Source: DASWIG01 sp965371445
GTDB lineage: Bacteria > Acidobacteriota > Thermoanaerobaculia > Multivoradales > J023
Direction of reading: 5' to 3'
Length of the DNA stretch: 25,049 nt
NCBI GenBank assembly: GCA_965371445.1
Contig: CBDUYN010000152.1
Coordinates: 1-25,049 of the forward strand
Of this stretch, positions 16,596 through 24,478 are shown piece by piece. The notes under the pieces were generated by a model. That model did not search any database, was not told the origin of the DNA, and saw nothing but the letters and a program-made list of their open reading frames with translations. The translations under genes and the position numbers were made by a program. Positions within the stretch are counted from its first letter, which is position 1. Every line of letters starts with the position of its first letter.

Positions 16596-17498
16596 ATGGG
16601 CCTGATGAGCGGATCTGTTAGCGTCACCCGATACAACCTCACCAAGATGCCGAAGAAGCTCGACTTCGAGCAGGCACGGTTCCAGGAGATCCAGCCGGGC
16701 TCGGAGCTCCGGCTGAGCAAGGGCTTCATCCCCATGGAGCCCGGGGCCGAGTACGAGCTCGGTCACAGACGTTGGGCCTTTCGTGTGCGCATCGACCAGC
16801 TGCGCCCGGACCCGACCCAGGTGCGGGAGCGCTACCGGGAGCTGGTGCGCGCCGAGCTCGACGCCGGCACCGAGATCGTCGGGCCGAAAAAGCGCAAGGA
16901 GCTCCGGACGCTCGCCGAGGAGGAGATCCTGGTCGCCACGAGCCCCACGACCCGAATCGTCGAAGGGGCGATCGACGGCCGGGTGCTCTACGTCGCCTCG
17001 GCGGCCAAGAGTCAGTTGGGGATCGTCCTCGAGCAGCTCCGGCGCCTGGGCCTCGACGCCCAGCCCAAGGCGCCGTGGACCGACCGCGAGCTCCCCGAGT
17101 ACCAGAGCGAGGTGTTCGAGAGCCACGAGCCCGGCGAGTCGGCCCTCGGTTGCCGCTTCTTGAAAGACCTCGTCGGCGACATGGAGCTGACCATCGAGCC
17201 GGAGTCGGGCTACGTCAAGCTCCGCACCTCCGAGACCCACGTCACCATCTCGGGCGGCGTTCTCCACGACCTGCTGCACTTCATCGAGACCGACGCCGAG
17301 ATCCTCTCCGCCAAGGTGACGACCGGCGAGACCTCGTTTCGCTTCGACGCCCCGAGCTACCGGCTCTCGAACTTGCGGATCGAGACCGAGAGGCATGAGC
17401 ACTGGACCGAGACGCTCGACGAGCGTCTGGAGAAAATCTCCGACGTCTTCGACCTGCTCGACGCCAAGTTCGACGACCTGATCGCCGAGCTGGGCTAG
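16596..17498 (+). CDS. RdgC-like protein (putative nucleoid/recombination-associated)
   Basis: A 300-residue protein starting at ATG 16596 with AGGAG 9 bases upstream. The pattern resembles RdgC: an N-terminal 'VTRYNLTK', a central basic helical run 'GPKKRKELRTLAEEEIL', then 'TRIVEGAIDGRVLYVASAAKSQLGIVLEQLRRLGL', which parallels the RdgC segment with a short strand, a conserved 'ASAKKAE'-like motif and a leucine-rich helix. RdgC is a ring-shaped DNA-binding protein that restrains RecA. The C-terminal part ('LRTSETHVTISGG', 'FRFDAPSYRLSNL') also fits. Similarity is judged by eye and is moderate; the alternative is an unrelated conserved protein. Neighbours give no help. Confidence 0.5.
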   Translation: MGLMSGSVSVTRYNLTKMPKKLDFEQARFQEIQPGSELRLSKGFIPMEPGAEYELGHRRWAFRVRIDQLRPDPTQVRERYRELVRAELDAGTEIVGPKKRKELRTLAEEEILVATSPTTRIVEGAIDGRVLYVASAAKSQLGIVLEQLRRLGLDAQPKAPWTDRELPEYQSEVFESHEPGESALGCRFLKDLVGDMELTIEPESGYVKLRTSETHVTISGGVLHDLLHFIETDAEILSAKVTTGETSFRFDAPSYRLSNLRIETERHEHWTETLDERLEKISDVFDLLDAKFDDLIAELG

Positions 17499-17554
17499 CC
17501 CCATCGCGAAAGCTCTATCGCCTCGTCTGGCTCACCCGACACCTGGAACAGGAG

Positions 17555-18055
17555 ATGCTCATGACCTCGACACGATCAGCCCGCAACGATGCCGATGCCT
17601 CCCGGGCGCGGCAGGCTCGCCGCCGGGCGACGTGGCTTTCCGTCGCCCTCGCCCTGCTCGCCTCGGCCGCCATAGCGGCCGGGGACGAAGCCAAGGAACC
17701 TCCACGGAGTACCGAACGCAGCTACGTCGTCGGTCGGACGACCCTGAATTGGAAGCTCGACGCCTCCCGGCTTCCCGCCGCGAGCCGGGAACGTGCCGCG
17801 CGCATGGCGGAGGCCTTCAGTGACCTCGTCGCCGGCCGGGTGGACGCGAAGGACCGCAGGGACGAGGAGATCGAGGTCAAGGTCCTCGCGGACGGCACGA
17901 AGCGGGCCCGCGTCCCGGCCTACCTGATCAACGCCGCGCTCCTGCGCTACGGCACGGACACGGATTCGGCGCTCGTCTGCACCGATGGGCCACAGGGCCC
18001 GGCCGGGCTCTTCTTCGACCTCCCGGCTCTGTCGAGCCGGCCGGAGGGCCAGTGA
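17555..18055 (+). CDS. Small exported protein of unknown function, co-transcribed with the metalloprotease
   Basis: About 166 residues with a basic N-terminus and a hydrophobic segment ('WLSVALALLASAAIAAG') that looks like a signal peptide. Two starts are possible: ATG 17555 directly abuts AGGAG, whereas ATG 17561 has a better seven-base spacing and is favoured. The mature part has a strand-rich 'RSYVVGRTTLNWKLD', a helix 'RERAARMAEAFSDLVAGR' and 'RVPAYLINAALLRYG' near the end. I do not recognise a family. The stop is one base before the protease start, so the two form an operon. A role as helper, inhibitor or partner of the protease is a guess from position. Confidence 0.75.
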   Translation: MLMTSTRSARNDADASRARQARRRATWLSVALALLASAAIAAGDEAKEPPRSTERSYVVGRTTLNWKLDASRLPAASRERAARMAEAFSDLVAGRVDAKDRRDEEIEVKVLADGTKRARVPAYLINAALLRYGTDTDSALVCTDGPQGPAGLFFDLPALSSRPEGQ

Positions 18056-18056
18056 A

Positions 18057-19805
18057 ATGCAGACGCTTCGATGGACCTCCCTTCTGCTCCTCGCCGCCCT
18101 GGGGACGGCCACCGCGTCCATGGCCCAGGTCGAGGTGGTGATCGGCGTCAACCAGGATCGTCTCCAGGGGACTCATTCGAGCGGCAGGCTGCTGCTCTTC
18201 ACGCCCGATCCGGTCGTGGGGGGCTCTTCGGTCTCGCACTGGGATACCTCGGCGACGCCCAACCTCCTGATGGAACCGGTGATCAACCCCGACCTCGGAT
18301 TCCTCGACCTCGACCTGACACCCCAGCAGATGGAGGACATCGGATGGGAGATAGGGACGTCGACGATCACCATCACGAACCTCGACCCTGACGGTGTCGG
18401 CTTCACGGATCCGACCCCCTTCGACGGCGCCCCCGGCAATCCGGCGGAGACCCTGGGCGAAGCTCGGATCAACCTCTTCAACGCCGTGCTCGGGACGTGG
18501 GCCAACACGCTCAAGAGCGACGTCGCGATCGACGTGCTCGTCACCTGGACACCCCTCGAATGCTCCACGACCGGCGGCGCCGCGCTCGCCGGAGCCACCA
18601 CGATTTTCGTCTTCGCCGACGCTCCGGCCTTTCCCGAGCCCGGCACCTGGTACCACTCGGCTCTCGCCGAGGCGCTCGCCGGCGTAGCGCTCTCGCCGGC
18701 ACCCGAGGAGGACGGCGGCGACGTCATCATCTTCGTCAATTCCTCGATCGACGAGGGCTGCCTTGGCCAGGGAACGAGCTTCTACTACGGCCTCGACGGC
18801 AACGATCCGGACAACCAGGTCGACCTGGCGCCGGTGGTGCTTCACGAGGCCGCGCACGGCCTGGGCTTCGCCAACTTCACCAACGACGAGACCGGCGCTT
18901 TTTTCCAGGGGCTCCCGGGGATCTACGACCACTTCACTCTTGACACCACGACCGCCCAGACCTGGGCGCAGATGGCGAGCGACCAGGAACGCGCGGCCTC
19001 CGCCGTCAGTTTTCGCAAGGTGACCTGGAACGGCCCGGGTGTGACGGCGGCTGCCGCCGGGATCCTGGAGCCCGGCACGCCGGAGCTCATCGTCACGTCG
19101 CCGGCGGAGATCGCGGGGAGCTACGAAATCGGTACGGCGAGCTTCGGGCCGCAGATCGGCGACGTCCCTTTGAGCGGTGAGCTCGCCTGTCTGGAAGACG
19201 GCGTCGCCGACGACACCTTCACCAACGGCTGCAGCGCGGCCACCAACCCCGAAGAGCTCCTGGGCAAAATCGCGCTCCTCGACCGCGGCACGTGCTTTTT
19301 CACCGACAAGGTGAAAAACGCCCAGGCCGCCGGCGCCATCGCCGTCGTGGTCGGCAACAGCCAGGGCAACGCACCGATGGCGATGGGCGGCACGGACGAC
19401 GGCACGATCGTCATTCCGGCGGTCAGCGTCGGCCAGGCCGACGCGGCACGTCTGCGCCAGGCGGCCTGTCCGGGAAGCGGCGCCACCTTGAACGACGACC
19501 GCTTCGAGGTCACGGCCCGCTGGCGTAGCGCTGATCAGTCCGGCGACGCGCAGGCGGTCGAGCTGACCGACGACTCGGCCTACTTCTACTTCTTCAACCG
19601 CGACAACGTCGAGGTCGTCGTCAAGCTGCTCGACGGCTGCCGGTCGAACGACCACTTCTGGTTTTTCGCTGCCGGGCTCACCAACGTCGAGGTCGAGCTC
19701 ACGGTGACCGACACCCAGAGCGGGGAGACGAAGAGCTGGACGAATCCGTTGGGGACGGCTTTTCAGCCGATCCAGGACACCCAGGCCTTCGCGACTTGTC
19801 CGTAG
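18057..19805 (+). CDS. Secreted PA-domain zinc metalloprotease with apparently permuted active site
   Basis: A 582-residue secreted protein. ATG 18057 gives a signal peptide (MQTLRWTSLLLLAALGTATA), with GGAGGG upstream. The zinc motif is HEAAHGLGF with His263, Glu264 and His267. A PA (protease-associated) domain follows at about 400-475 ('GKIALLDRGTCFFTDKVKNAQAAGA'). In leishmanolysin-like metzincins the third ligand and Met-turn (SHWxxxxxxxELM) come after HExxH. Here a matching 'SHWDTSATPNLLMEP' (His61) lies about 200 residues before HExxH, next to 'DLTPQQMEDIGW', and no later copy exists. The C-terminal ~90 residues carry 'FWFFAAGLTNVEVELTVTD', a module I associate with secreted proteins of this bacterial group. 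The family order is from memory. Confidence 0.85.
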   Translation: MQTLRWTSLLLLAALGTATASMAQVEVVIGVNQDRLQGTHSSGRLLLFTPDPVVGGSSVSHWDTSATPNLLMEPVINPDLGFLDLDLTPQQMEDIGWEIGTSTITITNLDPDGVGFTDPTPFDGAPGNPAETLGEARINLFNAVLGTWANTLKSDVAIDVLVTWTPLECSTTGGAALAGATTIFVFADAPAFPEPGTWYHSALAEALAGVALSPAPEEDGGDVIIFVNSSIDEGCLGQGTSFYYGLDGNDPDNQVDLAPVVLHEAAHGLGFANFTNDETGAFFQGLPGIYDHFTLDTTTAQTWAQMASDQERAASAVSFRKVTWNGPGVTAAAAGILEPGTPELIVTSPAEIAGSYEIGTASFGPQIGDVPLSGELACLEDGVADDTFTNGCSAATNPEELLGKIALLDRGTCFFTDKVKNAQAAGAIAVVVGNSQGNAPMAMGGTDDGTIVIPAVSVGQADAARLRQAACPGSGATLNDDRFEVTARWRSADQSGDAQAVELTDDSAYFYFFNRDNVEVVVKLLDGCRSNDHFWFFAAGLTNVEVELTVTDTQSGETKSWTNPLGTAFQPIQDTQAFATCP

Positions 19806-19946
19806 ATTGGACCGTCCGGATCCAGACCGCCCCGTGTCCCCTTCCACCCCCATCGCCCCCGGCGCTCACATCGACCTGCCCGGTGGTGGACGCAGTCCGC
19901 CGGCATCTTCAACGCAAACGGATTGGACTTTCGCCACGGGTTGCCC

Positions 19947-20771
19947 ATGAACATCCTGGTGTGCCTGAAACAGATCCTCGATCCCGACATCCCCGCGCGG
20001 GATTTCCGGATCGATCCCGAGAAGAAAGAGGCCGTACGCGGCGCCGCGGAGCTGGTGACGAACATCTTCTGCGAGAACGCCCTGGAGACCGCGCTCCAGC
20101 TACGCGACGCGTCCGGCGGACGCGTCACGGCGATCTCCTACGGCGGCGAGGAGACCGAGGACACCCTGCGCAAAGCGCTGGCCATGAAGGCCGACGAGGC
20201 CGTCCTGGTGCGTAACGACGGCGCCGCCCATCCCGACCCGCTCCACGTCGCCCAGGTGCTGGCGGCGGCGGCGCGTAGGCTCGGCGGCTTCGACGTCGTC
20301 CTCCTCGGACGCGAGTCCGGCGACTGGGGCGTTGGGCAGACGGCGGGGCTCCTGGCCGAGGAGCTGGGTCTGCCCTTCGTCGCCTGGGTCGACCGGCTGG
20401 AGGCCACAGACGGCGGCCTTCGCCTGCGGCGACAGACCGACGTCGGCTTCGAGGTCTTCGAAGCCGAGCTCGGCCCCCTCGGGGGGGATCGGGGGGGGGG
20501 ACACGGCCTCGTCGTCTCGATCTCGAACAGCGACTCGAACCTGCCGCGCATCCCGAAGACCCGAGACATCATGAAGTCCGGCCGCAAGCCGATCACCCGC
20601 TTCGATCTCTCGGAGCTCGGCATAGGCGCTGGCGAGCCCTACTACGAGCTCGCGGAGCTCTCGGTCCCCGAGCGAGAGGGGCGCTGCGAAATGGTCGAGG
20701 GCGACTCGCTCGACGAACGCGTCGACGCCTTCGCGCGGCGCGTTGCCGAAATCATGGCCGCGGTCGCCTGA
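19947..20771 (+). CDS. etfB: Electron transfer flavoprotein beta subunit
   Basis: EtfB pairs with EtfA to carry electrons from acyl-CoA or other dehydrogenases to the quinone pool. Family marks: 'MNILVCLKQILDPDIP' at the start, 'VTAISYGGEETEDTLRKALAMKADEAVLV', 'DVVLLGRESGDWGVGQTAGLLAE' for AMP binding, and 'NLPRIPKTRDIMKSGRKPI'. The start is placed at ATG 19947, where the conserved N-terminus begins; an upstream ATG at 19923 would add eight unrelated residues. No strong Shine-Dalgarno is visible. Residues 176-186 (GPLGGDRGGGH) are encoded by a 33-bp dispersed repeat inserted in frame between '..VFEAEL' and 'GLVVSISNS', where EtfB normally has a short strand. The 274-residue length is therefore about eleven above expectation. 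Confidence 0.93.
   Translation: MNILVCLKQILDPDIPARDFRIDPEKKEAVRGAAELVTNIFCENALETALQLRDASGGRVTAISYGGEETEDTLRKALAMKADEAVLVRNDGAAHPDPLHVAQVLAAAARRLGGFDVVLLGRESGDWGVGQTAGLLAEELGLPFVAWVDRLEATDGGLRLRRQTDVGFEVFEAELGPLGGDRGGGHGLVVSISNSDSNLPRIPKTRDIMKSGRKPITRFDLSELGIGAGEPYYELAELSVPEREGRCEMVEGDSLDERVDAFARRVAEIMAAVA
20472..20504 (+). repeat. 33-bp G/C-tract repeat inside etfB
   Basis: The sequence has a CCCCC-TC-GGGGGGG-ATC core followed by a run of ten G and ACAC, closely related to the copies at 1-66, in the same orientation. It is 33 bp, i.e. eleven codons, and is read in a different frame from the copies in mobA. Confidence 0.82.
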
Positions 20772-20782
20772 GGAGGTTTGCG

Positions 20783-21754
20783 ATGAACGACGTCGTCATC
20801 TGTCTTCTGGGTCCAAGCGGCTTCGATCGCGCCGCCCAGGGCGTCGCCGGAGCCGGACAACGCCTCGCCGCCGAGCTCGGCGGTGGGCTCGAAGCCGTCG
20901 TCGTCGGTCCCGGCGAGGAGCTGGCCGAGACTCTCCGCGGACGCGTCGGCAAGGTCCACCTGGCCGACGCTCCCGAGCTTGCCGACTACCAGCCGGAGCT
21001 CTACCTGGCCGCCCTGGCCGAGGTCTGCGGCACCCTCGAAGCCCGGGTGGTGCTCTTCGCGGCCGACGCCGCGAGCCAGGAGCTCGTACCGCGGCTCGCG
21101 CACCGTCTCGGCGGAAGCTCGATGGCCGACGCCGTAGCGCTTCAAGCCGGCGACGCCGTCCTGCGGGTGACCCGCTCCGCCTACGGCGGACGGGCGGCCG
21201 CGGTCTACGACCTGTTGCGTTCGCCGGCGGTGGTGTGGCTGCGCGCCCGGGGCTTTGAGCCGGCGGACGCAACGGCGCGGGAGACGGAGGTCGTCCGTCC
21301 CGAGCTCGAGCTGCCCTCCTCCCTACCGGTCCGCATCGTCGAGCGCCAGATCGAGGAGCAGGAGGGGGTCCCGCTCGAGGAAGCGCAGCTCGTCGTTTCC
21401 GGAGGACGGGGCCTCGGCGGTCCCGAGCCCTTCGAGGATCTGAAAAAGCTCGCCAAGGTGATGGGCGCCACGCTCGGCGCCTCCCGCGTCGCCTGCGACG
21501 AAGGTTGGGTTCCGCCGTCGTGGCAGATCGGACAGACGGGCAAGAAAATCGCGCCGGAGCTCTACCTCGCAGTGGGGATCTCGGGCGCCGCCCAGCACCT
21601 GCTCGGCATCACCGACGCCAAGGTCGTCGCGGCGATCAATACCGACGGCGACGCGGCGATCTTCAAGCACGCGTCGTTCGGAATCGTCGAGGACTACAAA
21701 GTGGTGATTCCCGCGTTGACCGAGCGACTGGCGCAGCTCAAAGGCGAATCCTAG
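20783..21754 (+). CDS. etfA: Electron transfer flavoprotein alpha subunit
   Basis: EtfA binds the FAD of the electron transfer flavoprotein. The 323 residues include the C-terminal FAD domain: 'VVSGGRGLGGPEPFEDLKKLAKVMGATLGASRVACDEGW', 'QIGQTGKKIAPELYLAVGISGAAQHLLGITDAKVVAAINTDGDAAIFKHASFGIVEDY', all hallmark segments. The N-terminal half is the usual EtfA Rossmann-like domain. ATG 20783 follows an excellent GAGGAGG site, 11 bp after the etfB stop. No acyl-CoA dehydrogenase or ETF-quinone oxidoreductase gene is adjacent in this window. It converges on the kinase gene with a 4-bp gap and no room for a separate terminator. Electron bifurcation cannot be judged from what is visible. Confidence 0.95.
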   Translation: MNDVVICLLGPSGFDRAAQGVAGAGQRLAAELGGGLEAVVVGPGEELAETLRGRVGKVHLADAPELADYQPELYLAALAEVCGTLEARVVLFAADAASQELVPRLAHRLGGSSMADAVALQAGDAVLRVTRSAYGGRAAAVYDLLRSPAVVWLRARGFEPADATARETEVVRPELELPSSLPVRIVERQIEEQEGVPLEEAQLVVSGGRGLGGPEPFEDLKKLAKVMGATLGASRVACDEGWVPPSWQIGQTGKKIAPELYLAVGISGAAQHLLGITDAKVVAAINTDGDAAIFKHASFGIVEDYKVVIPALTERLAQLKGES

Positions 21755-21758
21755 AGGC

Positions 21759-23411
21759 CTATTGGCCAGTGCCCGGGGCGGAAGCCTCGGTCAAGGCGTC
21801 GAGCTCGTCCCGAGTCCGCTCCACCTCCGGATGGTCGGGACCGAGGGTCTCGCAGCGGATGTCGAGGGCGCGGCGCAGGCGGGCTTCGGCCTCGTCGAGC
21901 TCGCCGCGGACGTGATGCACCCGTGCCAGGGCGGCGAGCACCGCCGCCACCTGCAGGTGACCTTCGCCGAAGACCCGGCGGCGGATCTCCCAAGCACGTT
22001 CCAAGGCGCCTTCGGCCTGGTCCGGCGAGCCCTGCTCGAGGAACAGGAGCCCCAGGTCGTACAAGGCGACGGCGTGCGCCTGCTCGCTTTCTTCGGCACG
22101 CGCCTGCTCGGCGACCGCCCGCCGCCACAAGACGGCGAGGCCGACGGTCACCACGAGCAGCAAGACGAGGGCCGCCGTCGTCCAGCGGCGGTGCCACACG
22201 AGCTTCCCGGCACGGTAGAGCCAGCTGTCGCCGCGGGTGCGAACCGCCAACCCGGCGAGGTGGCGGCGGACGTCCTCGGCAAGGGCGTCGGCCGAGCCGT
22301 AGCGCTCTTCCGGTTTCTTGCGCATCGCCCGGGCCACGATCGAGTCGAGGTCGCCCGAAAGCCGCCGGTGGAGCCTCCCGGGGCTCGTTCGCCGCAACCG
22401 GCTGACGGACCTCGGGGTCAGCGGAATCGGACACCCGTCGGCCCCGACGTCGTCCTCCGAGAGCTGGACGACGCGGCTCGGTGGGATGGGATCCTTGTCG
22501 CAGATGGCCATCAACAGGTCCAGGTCCCTACCCGCCTCGCGGTGATAGGGAGCGCGGCCCGTCAGCAGGTGGTAGAGGAGCGCTCCTAGGCCGTAGACGT
22601 CGGTCGCCGTCGTGACCGGCTCGTCGCGCAGCTGCTCGGGGCTCGCAAATCGCGTCGTCACGATGCGGTCGACCGACGGCGTGGCATAAAACTCCGTGCT
22701 GTCCTCCCCGGCATGGAGGGGCTTGGCGATGCCGAAGTCGAGGAGCTTGGGCACGCCGTCGGCGGTGACCAGGACGTTGCCCGGTTTCAAATCGCGGTGG
22801 ACCACGAGGTTGCGATGCGCCTCCTGGACCGCCGCGCACACCTGGAGGAAAAGCTCCAGGCGATCGTCCAGCCCGAGGTGCCCTCGGTCACAGAAGTGGT
22901 CGAGCCGCTCGCCCTCGACGTAGTCCATGACGAGGTAGGGCAGTCCCATCTCGGTGGTGCCGCCGTCGAGCAGCCGCGCGATGTTGGGATGCTCCAGGCG
23001 GGCGAGGACCTGCCGCTCGCGGCGCAGCCGTCTGGCGAAACCCTCCTGGTCGACTCCGTCGTGGAGGAGCTTCAACGCCACCTGCTGCTCGTATTCGTCC
23101 TCGCGTACGGCGAGGTAGACCTCGCCCATGCCGCCGCGGCCGATCAGCTGCTGGAGACGGTAGGGTCCGATCCTGCGCCCTTCTCTCCTGACCGGGGGAT
23201 AGGGCGCGACGAGCGGCGTCTCCATGAACCCCGCCAAGCCGTCCTGTACCTCGACGAACGCGCTCACCTCGCGCACGAGCTCTTTGTCGCCGCCGCAAAG
23301 GCGACAGATCTCTCCGGCGTCCGGCGGGTGGGGCAGCTCCAGGAGGACGTCGAGGACGTCCTTGACCTGGTGCCAGTGCGCATCGGTGGTCGTCGTTTTT
23401 TCGGTGGCCAT
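21759..23411 (-). CDS. Membrane Ser/Thr protein kinase with C-terminal TPR repeats
   Basis: A 550-residue Hanks-type kinase: glycine loop 'GRGGMGEVYL' (91-100), Lys114 in 'VALKLL', 'HRDLKPGN' (205-212), 'DFGIAK' (225-230) and 'SPEQL'. All catalytic residues are intact. One membrane helix lies near 411-428 ('TAALVLLLVVTVGLAVLW'). The outer C-terminal part has TPR-like repeats ('ALYDLGLLFLEQGSPDQAEGALERAWEI', 'LAALARVHHVRGELDEAEARLRRAL'). The N-terminal ~80 residues are a small helical region typical of kinases next to ECF sigma factors. It starts 41 bp after the sigma factor stop on the same strand, so the two are an operon. It may phosphorylate the sigma factor, as known for some ECF43-like pairs; this is inferred. 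Confidence 0.92.
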   Translation of the reverse strand: MATEKTTTTDAHWHQVKDVLDVLLELPHPPDAGEICRLCGGDKELVREVSAFVEVQDGLAGFMETPLVAPYPPVRREGRRIGPYRLQQLIGRGGMGEVYLAVREDEYEQQVALKLLHDGVDQEGFARRLRRERQVLARLEHPNIARLLDGGTTEMGLPYLVMDYVEGERLDHFCDRGHLGLDDRLELFLQVCAAVQEAHRNLVVHRDLKPGNVLVTADGVPKLLDFGIAKPLHAGEDSTEFYATPSVDRIVTTRFASPEQLRDEPVTTATDVYGLGALLYHLLTGRAPYHREAGRDLDLLMAICDKDPIPPSRVVQLSEDDVGADGCPIPLTPRSVSRLRRTSPGRLHRRLSGDLDSIVARAMRKKPEERYGSADALAEDVRRHLAGLAVRTRGDSWLYRAGKLVWHRRWTTAALVLLLVVTVGLAVLWRRAVAEQARAEESEQAHAVALYDLGLLFLEQGSPDQAEGALERAWEIRRRVFGEGHLQVAAVLAALARVHHVRGELDEAEARLRRALDIRCETLGPDHPEVERTRDELDALTEASAPGTGQ

Positions 23412-23452
23412 GATCAGTGACGCGAAAAATACCGGGGAAACGGATCAAAAGC

Positions 23453-24013
23453 CTAGTCCGGCTTAAGCTGGCGGAGCAGCCACCAGCGGGCGGTGGTCCA
23501 CTCCCGTTTGACGGTGCTGGCCGAGACGTCGAGGACCTTGGCCACCTCCTCGATGGTCAGGCCCGCGAAGTAGCGCAGCTCGATGATGCGGGCCTGGCGC
23601 TCGTCGAGCTCGGCAAGCTCCTCTAAGGCCTCGTCGAGGGCGGTGATCTCCGGGTCCTGTGCGGAAGGCTCCCGCAAGACCTCGTCGAGGGGAACCCGCA
23701 GCGTGCCGGCACCGCGCTTCGCCGTGCCGCGCAGGCGCGCATGATCGACCAGGATGCGGCGCATGACCGTGGCGAGGAAGCCGAAGAACTGGATGCGGTT
23801 CTCCCAGCTGACCTTTCGCCGTCCGGCGAGATGCAGGTAGGCCTCGTTGACCAGCGCAGTGGGCTGCAGGGTGTGCCAGGCGCTTTCCTCCGCCAGGAAC
23901 TTGCGGGCCAGCCGGCGCAGGTCGTCGAAGACGAGCGGCATGAGCAGCTCGAGCGCCTCGGGATCCCCTTCGCTCCAGCGATCGAGGAGATCGGTGATGT
24001 CGTTACCGGCCAT
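23453..24013 (-). CDS. ECF-type RNA polymerase sigma factor (TIGR02999-like)
   Basis: A 186-residue sigma factor that directs RNA polymerase to a set of promoters. Region 2 spans about 8-95 ('DLRRLARKFLAEESAWHTLQPTALVNEAYLHLAG', 'FFGFLATVMRRILVDHARLR'), and region 4 spans about 125-180 with the helix-turn-helix 'LTIEEVAKVLDVSASTVKREW'. The 'HTLQPTALVNEAYL' signature is characteristic of the TIGR02999 group often found beside Ser/Thr kinases in Acidobacteriota and Planctomycetota. No anti-sigma gene is visible; the kinase downstream is the likely control element. ATG 24013 is the only suitable start before region 2. Confidence 0.92.
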   Translation of the reverse strand: MAGNDITDLLDRWSEGDPEALELLMPLVFDDLRRLARKFLAEESAWHTLQPTALVNEAYLHLAGRRKVSWENRIQFFGFLATVMRRILVDHARLRGTAKRGAGTLRVPLDEVLREPSAQDPEITALDEALEELAELDERQARIIELRYFAGLTIEEVAKVLDVSASTVKREWTTARWWLLRQLKPD

Positions 24014-24075
24014 GCCGGGATTCTACCCGGACGACAGGCGTCACTGGCAGGTTTCCCCGGCGGCCAGCTGCTCCA

Positions 24076-24271
24076 CATGACGGCGCCGATAGAAGCCGAC
24101 ACCCAGGGAGAGATCCTGAAGCCCCTGGACGAGCTCACGAACGACCTCAAGGAAAAGCTCAAACTGGGCCTCGTGGCGCCGGGCCCCGCCGGGCTCGGCA
24201 TGGCCAATCCGATCTACCGGGAAGTCGTCCCACGGGCGTTGACGGCGGTGACCGAGCCACTCCGGACGTAG
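24076..24271 (+). pseudogene. Remnant of an AAA-ATPase-like ATP-binding protein
   Basis: About 64 codons ending at TAG 24269-24271. The segment 'KLKLGLVAPGPAGLGMANPIYREVVPRALTAV' resembles a recurrent segment (…LGLV…ANPIYREVIPR.LT…) of AAA-type ATP-binding proteins that end in a PD-(D/E)XK nuclease-like domain. Neither the ATPase core nor the nuclease domain is found on either side, so this looks like a decayed fragment. The call rests on one motif recognised by eye. Confidence 0.38.
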
Positions 24272-24478
24272 CTCCCTGCCGCTCTCCGATGGCGACTCGG
24301 ACCCAGATCTCGCCGAGAGTGGTCGGCCTCGACCGCCTGGGCCTCGGAGACTCGCGGATCTTCGGCCTTGGCCCCTTGCCGGAGGAGGCACCACCCTGTA
24401 CGCTGAACCCACAATGAGCGCCAAAATGGCGAGGATCGGCTCGGTAGGCGGTGAAGGCGGTCCGACGACGAGGCTCGA

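Noticed and set aside
19830..19862. C-rich stretch GTGTCCCCTTCCACCCCC between the protease and etfB
   Set aside because: It shares GTGTCCCCTT with the repeat edges but lacks the G tract and ATC core, so it is probably chance in C-rich DNA.
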